Of a DNA stretch of 64,000 nucleotides, positions 8,514-16,930 are shown piece by piece. The stretch's first letter is position 1; each line of letters begins with the position of its first letter. The stretch is from NCBI RefSeq assembly GCF_002115755.1, contig NZ_JFKA01000016.1, positions 1 through 64,000 of the forward strand, read 5' to 3'. Below the pieces are notes generated by a model. It saw nothing but the letters and a program-made list of their open reading frames with translations, made no database searches and was not told the DNA's origin. Source of the DNA: Thalassospira mesophila (GTDB lineage Bacteria; Pseudomonadota; Alphaproteobacteria; Rhodospirillales; Thalassospiraceae). The position numbers were made by a program, and so were the translations under genes.

Positions 8514-9292
8514 GCCGCCATATCGTCCTGTCACCCGCCAGCCAGAATACAGCAACCGGGATGATTGGCCCTGTCGACCCGCGTTTTCGCATTATCTGCA
8601 CCATCATCTTCGCCGTTTTTGTTGTTTCCGCCGCAAGCTGGCAGGCCGTTGTGGCGACTATCGTTGCTGCCGCAGTCATGGTGGCACTGTCGCTGCCTGA
8701 ATGGCGCAAAACACTGCGCCGGGTGCTGGCGATGGACGGGTTTATTTTTGCAACCCTGCTGTTGCTGCCCTTTACCTATCCCGGCGATACGGTTTTTACC
8801 CTGTGGGGCCACGCCGCATCACAACAAGGCATTAACCAGGCGATCATGATCGGCCTGAAGGCCAATGCCGTTATTTTCATGGTGATGGCATTTCTGGGGG
8901 CGCTGGGCAGTACAGATTTGGGGCGTGGCATGATGGGCCTGTATATGCCGACCAAGCTGACAACATTGCTGATGTTTACCGTGCGCTATATCGACGTGTT
9001 GCATCATGAATATTTACGTTTGCGCCAGGCAATGCGTGCCCGCGCCTTTCATTTGCGCAGCAACCGGCATAGCTGGAAAATGATGGGGTATCTGGTGGGA
9101 ATGTTGCTGGTGCGTGCGCATGACCGGTCCGAACGCATTGTATGGGCGATGAAATGCCGCGGCTTTCACGGGCATTTTCATTTCACCCACCTGTCGCACC
9201 CGGTAAAAGCCGATTACATATTTTTGCTGGTTATGGCGGTGCTGCTGGCTGCCCTGATCACGCTGGAGGTTCTATGTCCGCCCCTGCTCTGA
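8510..9292 (+). CDS. cbiQ: ECF transporter T component CbiQ, 260 aa
   Basis: CbiQ is the transmembrane coupling protein that links the CbiM substrate binder to the CbiO ATPase. It shows hydrophobic helices at about 25-65, 80-105, 115-140 and at the C-terminus. Two cytoplasmic Ala-Arg-containing coupling helices are visible (MRARAFHLRS and RSERIVWAMKCRGFHGH). The start at 8510 is chosen because its ATG overlaps the stop of the preceding gene (ATGA, translational coupling) and an earlier in-frame start would extend far into that gene. The 3' end overlaps cbiO by 19 bases. Confidence 0.9.
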   Translation: MSRHIVLSPASQNTATGMIGPVDPRFRIICTIIFAVFVVSAASWQAVVATIVAAAVMVALSLPEWRKTLRRVLAMDGFIFATLLLLPFTYPGDTVFTLWGHAASQQGINQAIMIGLKANAVIFMVMAFLGALGSTDLGRGMMGLYMPTKLTTLLMFTVRYIDVLHHEYLRLRQAMRARAFHLRSNRHSWKMMGYLVGMLLVRAHDRSERIVWAMKCRGFHGHFHFTHLSHPVKADYIFLLVMAVLLAALITLEVLCPPLL

Positions 9293-9972
9293 TTGTGCTG
9301 CGCGACATCTGTTTTTCATTTTCGCCGACAAAGCCTGTGCTAAACCACGCCAGTTTCGTACTGGCACCGGGCGAAAAAATTGCCCTGACCGGACCAAACG
9401 GAGCCGGGAAAACCACGCTGCTTCATATCATGATGGGGTTACAAACCCCACAAACCGGTACCATCGAAATCTTGCAAAAAACCTGCAAAACCGAAAAGGA
9501 TTTCAGTGCCATTCGCGGCAAGGTCGGCTTGCTGTTTCAGGATTCCGACGATCAGCTTTTCTGCCCCACCGTGATCGAGGATGTTGCTTTTGGCCCGTTA
9601 AATCTGGGCTATAACGATGCGCAAGCGCTTGAAATTTCGTATAAAACCTTGGCTGATCTTGGCTTGTCAGGTTTTGAAAACCGCATCACCCACCAGTTAT
9701 CGGGTGGGGAAAAACGGCTGGTGGCGCTGGCAACGGTGCTGGCGATGGCACCCGATATCCTGTTGCTTGACGAGCCCACCAACGGACTGGACCAAACGGT
9801 TGAAAGCCGGTTGACCGACATTTTGCAAGCCCTGCCCCAGGCGATGGTGATTATTTCACATAACCGGTCGTTCCTTGATCAGGTTGCAACCCGCAAGGTG
9901 ACGCTGCACAATGGCGACCTGATTTCCGGGGATGAAACAATCAAAAACACCATAGCAGGGAAAACATCATGA
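9274..9972 (+). CDS. cbiO: ECF transporter ATPase CbiO, 232 aa
   Basis: This is an ABC ATPase with Walker A GPNGAGKTT, Q-loop LLFQDSDDQLF (the DSDDQ form typical of ECF ATPases), signature LSGGEKR, Walker B ILLLDEPTNGLD and an H-loop His in VIISHNR. It powers CbiMQ. The start at 9274 is supported by GGAGG seven bases upstream. A longer reading to 9142 would run through cbiQ. Its end overlaps the next gene by ATGA. Confidence 0.93.
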   Translation: MSAPALIVLRDICFSFSPTKPVLNHASFVLAPGEKIALTGPNGAGKTTLLHIMMGLQTPQTGTIEILQKTCKTEKDFSAIRGKVGLLFQDSDDQLFCPTVIEDVAFGPLNLGYNDAQALEISYKTLADLGLSGFENRITHQLSGGEKRLVALATVLAMAPDILLLDEPTNGLDQTVESRLTDILQALPQAMVIISHNRSFLDQVATRKVTLHNGDLISGDETIKNTIAGKTS

Positions 9973-10511
9973 CTCCGGACGCAATTTTAAATTTCTGGTT
10001 CACCGAACTGACCCCCAAACAGTGGTTCGAAAAAGATACCGCGCTGGACCACCACATTAACGAACGTTTTGCCGATTTTCATGCGGCAGCGCGGGTTGGC
10101 GAGCTTTTTCACTGGCGCGAAACAGCACGCGGGCGCTTGGCCGAAATCATCGTTCTCGACCAGTTTTCCCGCAATATGTTCCGCGACCGGGCCGAGGCCT
10201 TTGCCTGCGATACACTCGCGCTGGTTCTGGCACAGGAAGCTATCTTGCAAAAAGCGGATGAAGATTTGAAAACCGCATCAGAAAAGCTATTCCTGTATAT
10301 GCCCTATATGCATTCGGAATCAGAAACCATCCATGACATCGCCCTGACATTGTTTGATCAACCGGGGCTGGAAAACAATCTGGATTTTGAAAAGCGTCAC
10401 AAACAGATCATTGACCGTTTTGGCCGTTACCCGCATCGCAACGACATATTGGGACGGCCATCAACCCCGGAAGAAATTGTGTTTTTGCAACAACCGGGCT
10501 CGTCGTTTTAA
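9969..10511 (+). CDS. DUF924 family protein, 180 aa
   Basis: The sequence matches the DUF924 (COG3803) pattern. It opens with a conserved ILNFWF segment, followed by LAEIIVLDQFSRNMFRD, LFLYMPYMHSE and a C-terminal GRYPHRNDILGR. The fold is an all-helical TPR-like bundle; the function is unknown. The ATG overlaps the cbiO stop (ATGA) with a GGGA ribosome site, so it is co-transcribed with the cobalt importer. Whether this implies a cobalt-related role is open, because DUF924 genes are widespread in other contexts. A strong terminator follows seven bases after the stop. Confidence 0.88.
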   Translation: MTPDAILNFWFTELTPKQWFEKDTALDHHINERFADFHAAARVGELFHWRETARGRLAEIIVLDQFSRNMFRDRAEAFACDTLALVLAQEAILQKADEDLKTASEKLFLYMPYMHSESETIHDIALTLFDQPGLENNLDFEKRHKQIIDRFGRYPHRNDILGRPSTPEEIVFLQQPGSSF

Positions 10512-10517
10512 TAAAAA

Positions 10518-10555
10518 AGCAGGTGTGCGCGCAAAATCGCAACACCTGCTTTCAT
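10518..10555 (+). terminator. rho-independent terminator of the cobalt importer unit
   Basis: A 9-bp stem (10518-10526, AGCAGGTGT, with 10542-10550, ACACCTGCT) and a T-rich tail follow the DUF924 gene. The A-rich left flank makes it usable from the minus side as well, for the gene ending at 10589. Confidence 0.85.
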
Positions 10556-10588
10556 TTATCAGAATAACCGGGGGCGGGGCGCGCAGAC

Positions 10589-11665
10589 TTAACGCTGACG
10601 TTTGATTTTGCGGTTTGCCCACCATCCTTCGACCAGACTTTCGGCTTCGTCGATATAATCGGCCCTGCCCGCCAGATAAGCCGCCATGGCAGCACTGCCC
10701 TTGATCTTGGCAATGGCATCTATATCTTCGATCTCGCCGCGCCACACGCCCATAAAATGCTCCATTTTCGCAGGGGGGGCATCATCTTCGGGCTTTTCGC
10801 TGCGCGCCAGTGCCGCAGGCCACCGCAAATCGCTGAGAACGCCATTATCAAGCAAACGTAAATCAACATGCTTGTACGGGGTGCGCTCTGCCTCGCCGCC
10901 GCCACCCTTAATCACGCCAATGCGCGGCAATGCCAGCAATTTGCCGGTTTCGCGGTGCACATCAAGAAAGGCCGGGTGAAACACCCCTAAAAACGCCGCC
11001 TTGGCCTGTAACGGGTTTAACAACCGCAACAGGGTATTCACCGGGCTGCGCAAGCCCAAAAGCGGGCGCAGGCCGATCAGCTCTTGCAATTTCGGGTGAA
11101 TATGGCGCAGGGGCAAATAGGCAATCCCGTGTCTTTCAATATCTGATCGGGCTTCTTCGGCGGACATTGCGATGGGCAACTTTAATGCCTTGAACGCGGC
11201 TTCGGTGCCAACCCCTTTGATCAGATGCGAATTATAGCCATGCATCAGGACCGGCACCTTGTTTTGCGCCAGCAACAACGCCGATAGCACAAACCAGGGC
11301 AAGCCCCGTGTACGCCCCGCCGCATAAGACGGCCAGTCCAGCATCGGATGGCAGGCCGCAGGCACATCGCTTTCATCAGGCTCCAGACGCGCAATGGTGC
11401 GCACTGCCTCGATCATACCGGCCAGTTCGTCCGGGGTTTCCCCGCGATAGCGCAACATCAAAAGATACGCGCCCAACTGGATCGGATCGACCTCGTCGCG
11501 CAGAACCATGGAAAAGGCATCGAAGGCCTCGTCCCGTGTCAGGCTGCGAGAACGGCCCGGTCCGCGAAAAAACTGCCGCAAATAACCCGAAAACGGGTGG
11601 GCTTCGGGCATATGGTTTTCGTCGTCGGGCTGCTCTAGATGATCGTCGCTCATCTGGTCGCTCAC
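10589..11665 (-). CDS. anthranilate-phosphoribosyltransferase-like protein (YbiB/TrpD2 type), 358 aa
   Basis: The N-terminal helical domain (about 25-95, SLTRDEAFDAFSMVLRDEVD followed by LGAYLLMLRYRGET) and the C-terminal alpha/beta domain (LIKGVG, RSPVNTLLRLLNPL, IKGGGGEAE) have the TrpD fold. The canonical anthranilate phosphoribosyltransferase phosphate motifs are altered, as in YbiB/TrpD2 proteins. E. coli YbiB binds nucleic acid and has no known transferase activity, so a role in tryptophan synthesis is unlikely. The start is uncertain: GTG at 11665 or ATG at 11653, neither with a strong ribosome site. It may share a transcript with yaaA just upstream on the same strand (36-base gap). 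Confidence 0.8.
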   Translation of the reverse strand: MSDQMSDDHLEQPDDENHMPEAHPFSGYLRQFFRGPGRSRSLTRDEAFDAFSMVLRDEVDPIQLGAYLLMLRYRGETPDELAGMIEAVRTIARLEPDESDVPAACHPMLDWPSYAAGRTRGLPWFVLSALLLAQNKVPVLMHGYNSHLIKGVGTEAAFKALKLPIAMSAEEARSDIERHGIAYLPLRHIHPKLQELIGLRPLLGLRSPVNTLLRLLNPLQAKAAFLGVFHPAFLDVHRETGKLLALPRIGVIKGGGGEAERTPYKHVDLRLLDNGVLSDLRWPAALARSEKPEDDAPPAKMEHFMGVWRGEIEDIDAIAKIKGSAAMAAYLAGRADYIDEAESLVEGWWANRKIKRQR

Positions 11666-11701
11666 TTCGTTTGTGGATGGAGTGTGAAAACGGGCACTAC
11701 C

Positions 11702-12475
11702 CTATTCGTGGGTGCGCGTAAAGACCCAGTCATTTCCCTGCGTCAGATCGTCGCGGTAAACATACCCGTCCATATCAAAGGATTTCAGGTCTTCAGGGGC
11801 CTCGATACGATTTTTTATCATAAAGCGCGACATCATGCCACGGGCGCGCTTGGCCGAAAACCCGATAACCTTTGCCGTGTTGCCCTTGATCTCTTTAAAC
11901 ACCGGCGTAATGACCGGTCCTTCGATCAGCTTGGTCTTAACGGCCTTAAAATACTCGTTCGAGGCCAGATTGACCAATGTTCTGTTGTGATGGTTTTTGG
12001 TGATCTCGTTTATATGACGGGCAATTTTTTCGCCCCAGAATTCATACAAATTTTTGCCACGCTCGTTTTCAAGCCGACTGCCCATTTCCAGACGATAAGC
12101 CTGCATCAGATCGCGCGGCTTTAAAATGCCATACAGACCCGACAGCATGCGAAAATGGTTTTCTGCCCAGTCCAGATCATCCGATGTCAGGTTATCGGCA
12201 TCGAGTCCGACATAGGTGTCGCCGCGAAAGGCATAAACAGCCGCTTTGGCGTTATCACGGGTGAAAGGTGTTGAAAAATGCGCGAAACGCTGCACGTTCA
12301 ATTCCGCCAGGTCTTCGCTAATGTGCATCAAATTCATCAAGTCGCGGCGTGTTTTTTTCTGCGCAACCTGAACCAGTTCAACGGCATCATCGAGGAACAC
12401 CGGCTGAGTAACAGGCATCTCCGGTGCCGGTGTTTCAAAATCCAGTTTCTTGGCCGGGGAAACAACAGCAAGCAT
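11702..12475 (-). CDS. yaaA: peroxide stress protein YaaA (DUF328/UPF0246), 257 aa
   Basis: Full-length YaaA family member. It begins with the conserved MLAVVSPAKKLDFE and contains the family blocks YAFRGDTYVGLDA, HFRMLSGLYGILKPRDLMQAYRLEMG, LVNLASNEYFKAV and FSAKRARGMMSRFMIKN. In E. coli YaaA is induced by OxyR and limits DNA and protein damage by lowering free iron during peroxide stress. A DNA-binding helix-hairpin-helix fold is reported. An AGAGG ribosome site precedes the ATG. It is divergent from the parvulin gene. Confidence 0.93.
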   Translation of the reverse strand: MLAVVSPAKKLDFETPAPEMPVTQPVFLDDAVELVQVAQKKTRRDLMNLMHISEDLAELNVQRFAHFSTPFTRDNAKAAVYAFRGDTYVGLDADNLTSDDLDWAENHFRMLSGLYGILKPRDLMQAYRLEMGSRLENERGKNLYEFWGEKIARHINEITKNHHNRTLVNLASNEYFKAVKTKLIEGPVITPVFKEIKGNTAKVIGFSAKRARGMMSRFMIKNRIEAPEDLKSFDMDGYVYRDDLTQGNDWVFTRTHE

Positions 12476-12630
12476 TTGTGAGCCTCTTCTCTTTCATCAC
12501 AGGTCATTTTGTCGTAACAAGCCACAAGGCTTATGGGAAAGTGTGATTTATAGCAATTCCCATATTTTCGAAATTTTGCAGATTTCCGGCCATTTGCACC
12601 AATATGGCGGCCGGATCGAAAGGAAAAATC

Positions 12631-12951
12631 ATGAGTGAACAAGTTCGCGCTTCGCACATTTTGCTGATGTATGCCGGTTCGGCACGCTCGACCGCATCGC
12701 GCAGCAAAGAAGAAGCCCTGACCCAGATCCAGGATCTGAAAACCCAGGTCAATGACGGCGCCGATTTTGCCGAACTGGCCAAAGCCAATTCCGATTGCCC
12801 GTCCGGCCAGCAGGGCGGCGACCTTGGCACTTTCGGTCGTGGCATGATGGTTCCCGAATTTGACCAGGCCGCTTTCAACATGGAAGTTGGCACTGTATCG
12901 GACGTCGTCGAAACCGATTTCGGCTATCATATCTTGCAGCGCACCGCCTGA
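12631..12951 (+). CDS. parvulin-type peptidyl-prolyl isomerase (PpiC-like), 106 aa
   Basis: A single-domain rotamase without signal peptide. The first His of the parvulin site is in RASHILLMY. FAELAKANSDCPSG, GGDLGTFGRGMMVPEFD and the terminal FGYHILQ (second active-site His) complete the fold. Compared with E. coli PpiC (93 aa) there is a small insertion after HILLMYAGS. A cytoplasmic prolyl isomerase or chaperone role is expected. The ATG at 12631 follows AAAGGA. An earlier in-frame start at 12604 would include that ribosome site and is rejected. A terminator follows immediately. Confidence 0.9.
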   Translation: MSEQVRASHILLMYAGSARSTASRSKEEALTQIQDLKTQVNDGADFAELAKANSDCPSGQQGGDLGTFGRGMMVPEFDQAAFNMEVGTVSDVVETDFGYHILQRTA

Positions 12952-12970
12952 TCTTGCGCGCTTAAAATCA

Positions 12971-13000
12971 AAGGCCTGCAATCACTTGCAGGCCTTTTTT
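12971..13000 (+). terminator. rho-independent terminator
   Basis: A perfect 10-bp stem (12971-12980, AAGGCCTGCA, with 12987-12996, TGCAGGCCTT) and T6 follow the parvulin gene. It may also serve the convergent DUF1491 gene. Confidence 0.92.
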
Positions 13001-13004
13001 ATGT

Positions 13005-13388
13005 CTAAAACTCAACAATTGGCGCGTCAAGTTCATAAGCCGATTTGTGGTCTTCGATTTCCACCACCCAGACATCGCGGTCAAACGAAACCTGCTTGCG
13101 GCAATATTCATCGCACTGCATTTCGGTTTCGCGCCCGCCATCACCGCCACCGGCCACCTGCATCCAGCCCAGGTCACCGTCCATCGTCGTCACACGGGAA
13201 TAAACAAAACAGCCATTGGCGAAATGGTTCAGCTTAACCAGAACAGCCCCGGCATCCTCGTTTCCCTTATGAACAACCATCGCTGTAATGCTCTGGGCCT
13301 GGCAAATCGCAATTTGCCCCCGCACCCAAATTCCTGCTTTCAGCCGTGGTTGCATCATTTCAAATACCGTCCCGGCTGGCAGTGACAT
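13005..13388 (-). CDS. DUF1491 family protein, 127 aa
   Basis: The pattern PRLKAGIWVRGQIAIC, followed by GNEDAGAVLVKLNHFANGCFVYSRV and a C-terminal CRKQVSFDRDVWVVEIED, fits DUF1491 (COG5447). This is a small protein family found almost only in alphaproteobacteria and its function is unknown. The gene overlaps the 3' end of the M23 peptidase gene by 29 bases on the same strand, suggesting coupled translation. The start may instead be an internal ATG (residue 11 or 12), since relatives begin close to the RLKAG segment. Confidence 0.78.
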   Translation of the reverse strand: MSLPAGTVFEMMQPRLKAGIWVRGQIAICQAQSITAMVVHKGNEDAGAVLVKLNHFANGCFVYSRVTTMDGDLGWMQVAGGGDGGRETEMQCDEYCRKQVSFDRDVWVVEIEDHKSAYELDAPIVEF

Positions 13389-14181
13389 CTTCGGGCATTT
13401 GCAAAATCAGATTGGCATTGGGGCAAATGGCTTCCCACACATCCCATTGCGAGGGTTTGGCGGCACCAAAATAATCGCCGCTTTTGCCCAGCAGATCAAA
13501 AATGATTTGAAAATGCAGATGCGGTATCCAGTCACCATTGATCGGATAATCGCCAAACCGGCACAGTTCGTCGCCTTTGGCAAACGCCTTGCCAACCACG
13601 AGGCCATCCAGCGAATCGCGGCTTAAATGGCCGTATAACGTCCAAAATGTAATTCCCGGCGCCGGGTTATGTTCCATGATGATGGTCGGGCCGTAATCCA
13701 GCGGTAAATTATTATCGGCAAAACTGTGAACCACGCCGTCAAGCGGCATAAAAACCGGGGTTCCGGCCGCCAAAAACAGATCAATGCCCAAATGCTGGCT
13801 TCGGGCTTCGCCACCGTTTTTAAATTGCGGCGACTGATAACAAATGCGGTCTTCGCGATAACGCCCAACCCCGACCGGCGCGTTGGCAGCAGCCATCTGG
13901 GCAAACATCAGGTCCGTTTGGCGGGCCGGGTCGCTGGTGCCGCCAATTACAACGTCGCCATTGCGGCTGAAATCATACACAATCTTGCGACATGTTTTCA
14001 GATCATGGTTCAGAACGGATGCGAAATCTGGCTGATGATCGATAATCCAGCGCATCAGGGCCGCGGCCTTGGGCATCGGATCCTCACCATTGGCATGGCG
14101 CGCCAGATACGTGGCAAGGCGCTGTTCACCCTGTGCCACATCGTCACCGTCCATGATGGAAACCGCAATATCAGGGGTCAC
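13360..14181 (-). CDS. M23-family (LytM-like) peptidase without signal peptide, 273 aa
   Basis: The central part holds the M23 zinc site: the H-x3-D motif in QHLGIDLF and the HLHFQ motif near the C-terminus, with GVVHSFADN and TLYGHL between them. M23 enzymes normally cut peptidoglycan peptides and are secreted, but no signal peptide or membrane anchor is visible here. As I recall, a similar M23 unit is found fused in large aminotransferase/phosphotransferase proteins, so the substrate may not be cell wall. I place the start at a GTG (14181) because GCGGAG lies seven bases before it. A TTG at 14196 and an ATG at 14154 are alternatives. It overlaps the DUF1491 gene downstream. Confidence 0.78.
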   Translation of the reverse strand: MTPDIAVSIMDGDDVAQGEQRLATYLARHANGEDPMPKAAALMRWIIDHQPDFASVLNHDLKTCRKIVYDFSRNGDVVIGGTSDPARQTDLMFAQMAAANAPVGVGRYREDRICYQSPQFKNGGEARSQHLGIDLFLAAGTPVFMPLDGVVHSFADNNLPLDYGPTIIMEHNPAPGITFWTLYGHLSRDSLDGLVVGKAFAKGDELCRFGDYPINGDWIPHLHFQIIFDLLGKSGDYFGAAKPSQWDVWEAICPNANLILQMPEDVTASRDGI

Positions 14182-14202
14182 AACAAAGCTCCGCAAAAGA
14201 CA

Positions 14203-14232
14203 AAAGGCAGCATGCTGTTACATGCTGCCTTT
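14203..14232 (-). terminator. rho-independent terminator
   Basis: A perfect 12-bp stem (14203-14214 with 14221-14232) has a 6-base loop and is followed, reading on the minus strand, by a T-rich stretch. It ends the transcript of the acidic protein gene at 14292-14780 and insulates it from the M23 gene. Confidence 0.85.
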
Positions 14233-14291
14233 GTGCGTAGTCAATTTATCGAAATTGCGCAAGCAACGGCTCAACGCCCACGAATGATCTT

Positions 14292-14780
14292 TTACCAGTC
14301 GGCGACTTCATATTCACACGAAACGTCATCATCGTCTGTGTCGGTCAGCGCAACGGTCAAACGGCGCATCTGCGGGTTAAAACGCTTGATAAAGTTCAGC
14401 AACAACAATGATTCTTCGCTCAGCTCGCCCGCGTCTTCATCATCGTCATCAAGTTCGCACAGCTCGACCAGTTCCAAAAACAAGGCCGCAAGCGCGCGTT
14501 TCACATCTTCGCCGCCTTTAAGTCCCCCGGTCAGTTCGCCAAGCGGGCGCAAATCAACATCAAGCTGACGCAGGGTCTTGCTCATCTGGTCGATTTCGTC
14601 TTCGTTAAGCACCATTTCGGCGGCAACCATATGTGTGCCAACTTCATTGATGTTCATATACCCAACGAATTCAAACACATCTTCTGTGCTACGACCCTCA
14701 TCGATCAGGGTTTCGGTCTGGGCTTCAAACTCGGCCAATTCGAGATCGTCACCGTCAAGGTCGTTATCATGGTCGCTCAT
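14292..14780 (-). CDS. hypothetical acidic protein, 162 aa
   Basis: I do not recognise this family. The protein is very acidic, with Asp/Glu runs near residue 110 (DDDDED) and close to the C-terminus (DTDDDD). The middle is a predicted helical region (TEDVFEFVGYMNINEVGTHMVAAEMVLNEDEIDQMSKTLRQL, residues about 32-73). There is no signal peptide or membrane helix. A GGAG ribosome site lies ten bases before the ATG. It is monocistronic with its own terminator. The composition suggests a soluble binding or adaptor protein, which is a guess. Confidence 0.75.
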   Translation of the reverse strand: MSDHDNDLDGDDLELAEFEAQTETLIDEGRSTEDVFEFVGYMNINEVGTHMVAAEMVLNEDEIDQMSKTLRQLDVDLRPLGELTGGLKGGEDVKRALAALFLELVELCELDDDDEDAGELSEESLLLLNFIKRFNPQMRRLTVALTDTDDDDVSCEYEVADW

Positions 14781-14991
14781 GGGACTTTAACTCCGTTAAA
14801 TTTGCGCCGCTGATACTCTTAATCTGGCCAGAAAACAACCCATCGGCCAATTATTTCACCAAATCTTCGTCGCAAGGGCAATGCCAATAATATAAATGGA
14901 ACCGCACATTACCGCGAGTAGAAACACCGCAGCCATTGCGGCGAAGCAATGCTATAAATACTGCGCAAAAATCAGGGGATCATAAATAACA

Positions 14992-15669
14992 ATGGCAACG
15001 ACAACATTGCATGACGGACTGGCCCTGATCTGGGCGCTGTGCTGGTGGATTGGCTATACATTTTATGCCGATAGCAGTGCCCGGCGACGTAAAAGCATTT
15101 CAGCCCTGATGGCCCGCAACCGTCATCGCTGGATGGAACAAATGTTGCAGCGAAACCTGCGCATGATTGATACCGCCATTGCCGGAAATCTTATCACGGC
15201 GATCAGCTTCTTCTCATCGACCACTATTTTGGTGCTGGTCGGTCTGGGGGCGTTGCTGGGCTACAGCAAAGAAGGCATCGAACTGATTTCCGCCCTGCCC
15301 TATGCCGCCGCATCGTCAGTTTTGCTGTGGAATTGCAAAGTTGTTTTTCTGATGCTGATTTTTGTCTATGCCTTTTTTAAATTCACCTGGGCCTTTCGCC
15401 TGTCGAACTATTGTTCGATCCTGATCGGCGCCACCCCCGACCCGTCGCACAGCAAAGGTGCCAACGTTGCCGCCCAGGCCGCCCGGATGAGCATGATGTC
15501 GGCCCATAACTTTAACCGGGGCATTCGGGCCTATTTTTTCGCCCTGTCGGCCCTGGCGTGGTTTTATCACCCGGTTGCGTTCATCATTGCGTCAAGCTGG
15601 GTCACGATTGTTTTGTACAATCGCGAATTTCGGTCGCATGCACTGGAAATTTTATCTGGCCGACCATAA
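14992..15669 (+). CDS. DUF599 family membrane protein, 225 aa
   Basis: The protein has four to five membrane segments (about 8-24, 62-95, 100-130, 180-215) and the DUF599 (COG3821) hallmarks: GYTFYAD after the first helix, MARNRHRWMEQM, FFSSTTILVLVG and an FKFTWAFRLSNYCSILIGA segment. The function is unknown. A GGGGA stretch lies rather far (about 12 bases) upstream of the ATG. It is monocistronic and convergent with the MFS gene, with a shared hairpin between them. Confidence 0.88.
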   Translation: MATTTLHDGLALIWALCWWIGYTFYADSSARRRKSISALMARNRHRWMEQMLQRNLRMIDTAIAGNLITAISFFSSTTILVLVGLGALLGYSKEGIELISALPYAAASSVLLWNCKVVFLMLIFVYAFFKFTWAFRLSNYCSILIGATPDPSHSKGANVAAQAARMSMMSAHNFNRGIRAYFFALSALAWFYHPVAFIIASSWVTIVLYNREFRSHALEILSGRP

Positions 15670-15700
15670 CCGGCAATTCGGGTTACCAGCACAGAAAACA

Positions 15701-15732
15701 GACCGCCATATTAGCAATATGACGGCCTTTAT
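15701..15732. terminator. hairpin between convergent genes
   Basis: A stem of about 11 bp with one mismatch (GACCGCCATATT, 15701-15712, with AATATGACGGCC, 15716-15727) and a short loop abuts the stop codon of the MFS gene. A moderate T-rich tail follows on the plus strand. Confidence 0.65.
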
Positions 15733-15733
15733 C

Positions 15734-16930
15734 TTAGGCGACCTTCTGCTTGGCTTTGCGCTTGTACAACCCGTAAGTGGCGACAATCAAAATCACCAGC
15801 CCCACCGGCAATGCCGCCGACATCAGCAAAACAGACCAGCCCGCCCCGGCATAAATCGACCCGGCCGACAGCGACGCAACCGCGACCGTACCAAACACCA
15901 CAAATTCATTGATTGCCTGAATACGCGCCTGTTCCGATGGACGATAGTTTTCGGTTAACAACGATGTCGCCCCGACAAACATGAAGTTCCAGCCGATACC
16001 AAGCAAAATCAGCGCTGGCCAGAAATTCGTAATCAGATCAATGCCGGAAAGCCCGACCACCAAACAAACCAGCGTAATCACCGCACCAACCTGAATAATG
16101 GCCAACGTGCCAAATCGACGAATAAGATTACCGGTCACAAAGCCCGGCGCATACATGCCGACCACATGCCACTGAATGATAAAGGCGGCATCCCCAAAGG
16201 CGTAATTGCAATCCAGAATGGCCAAGGGCGTTGCCGTCATCACAAAGCTCATGACGGCATAGCCAAGGGCCGCCCCAATGATCGCAACGACAACACCAGG
16301 GACCCGCAAAATTTCGCCAAGGGGGCGTGCCGGTTCGGCGTGGACTTTTTTGTGGGTTTCGGGCAGGCGCAACTGCGAAATTGCCAGCATCAACAACAGT
16401 TGCAAGCCAAACAGGGCCGCAAAAGTGCCCATGAACGGAACCGTGTCGATCCAGTTACGGGCATGACTGGCGAGGTTGGGCCCAATAAACGCCGCCAACA
16501 CCCCGCCCAGCATTGTTAGTGAAATGGCGCGGGAGCGAAATTCAGGCGGGGCGGCCTCGGCCGCAGCAAACCGGTATTGCATGGCAATGGCATTGGCCGA
16601 GCCTATAAACGCCCCCGCCCCGCACATCAGCCAGAAATTACCCCAATAAACCGCGCCAATACCGCAAAAAGCCCCGCACATGCCAATCATGCAGCCCACA
16701 GAAAAACCAATACGGCGACCGTATTTTTTCATCATAAAGGCAGATGGTGCTGTTGTGATCAGCATCGCAATCATGGTTGCCGATACAGGAAGGGTCGACA
16801 GCGATTTATCGGGTGCCAATGAATAACCAATCACCGCGGCAACCGTAAAAAGAAGCGACATTGCGCTGGCCGAAAGGGCAACGCACAGGCTTAGAACAAT
16901 GACATTGCGTCTGACTTCGGGGCTGGTCAT
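15734..16930 (-). CDS. MFS transporter, 398 aa
   Basis: About twelve hydrophobic helices with the MFS loop 2-3 motif MMKKYGRRIGFSVG and a central cytoplasmic loop (RLPETHKKVHAEPARPLGEI) identify a major facilitator of drug:H+ antiporter type. The substrate cannot be read from the sequence. The start at 16930 follows AGGGAA at a good spacing; a much longer in-frame extension to 17098 lacks membrane character and is rejected. No regulator is adjacent. Confidence 0.85.
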   Translation of the reverse strand: MTSPEVRRNVIVLSLCVALSASAMSLLFTVAAVIGYSLAPDKSLSTLPVSATMIAMLITTAPSAFMMKKYGRRIGFSVGCMIGMCGAFCGIGAVYWGNFWLMCGAGAFIGSANAIAMQYRFAAAEAAPPEFRSRAISLTMLGGVLAAFIGPNLASHARNWIDTVPFMGTFAALFGLQLLLMLAISQLRLPETHKKVHAEPARPLGEILRVPGVVVAIIGAALGYAVMSFVMTATPLAILDCNYAFGDAAFIIQWHVVGMYAPGFVTGNLIRRFGTLAIIQVGAVITLVCLVVGLSGIDLITNFWPALILLGIGWNFMFVGATSLLTENYRPSEQARIQAINEFVVFGTVAVASLSAGSIYAGAGWSVLLMSAALPVGLVILIVATYGLYKRKAKQKVA

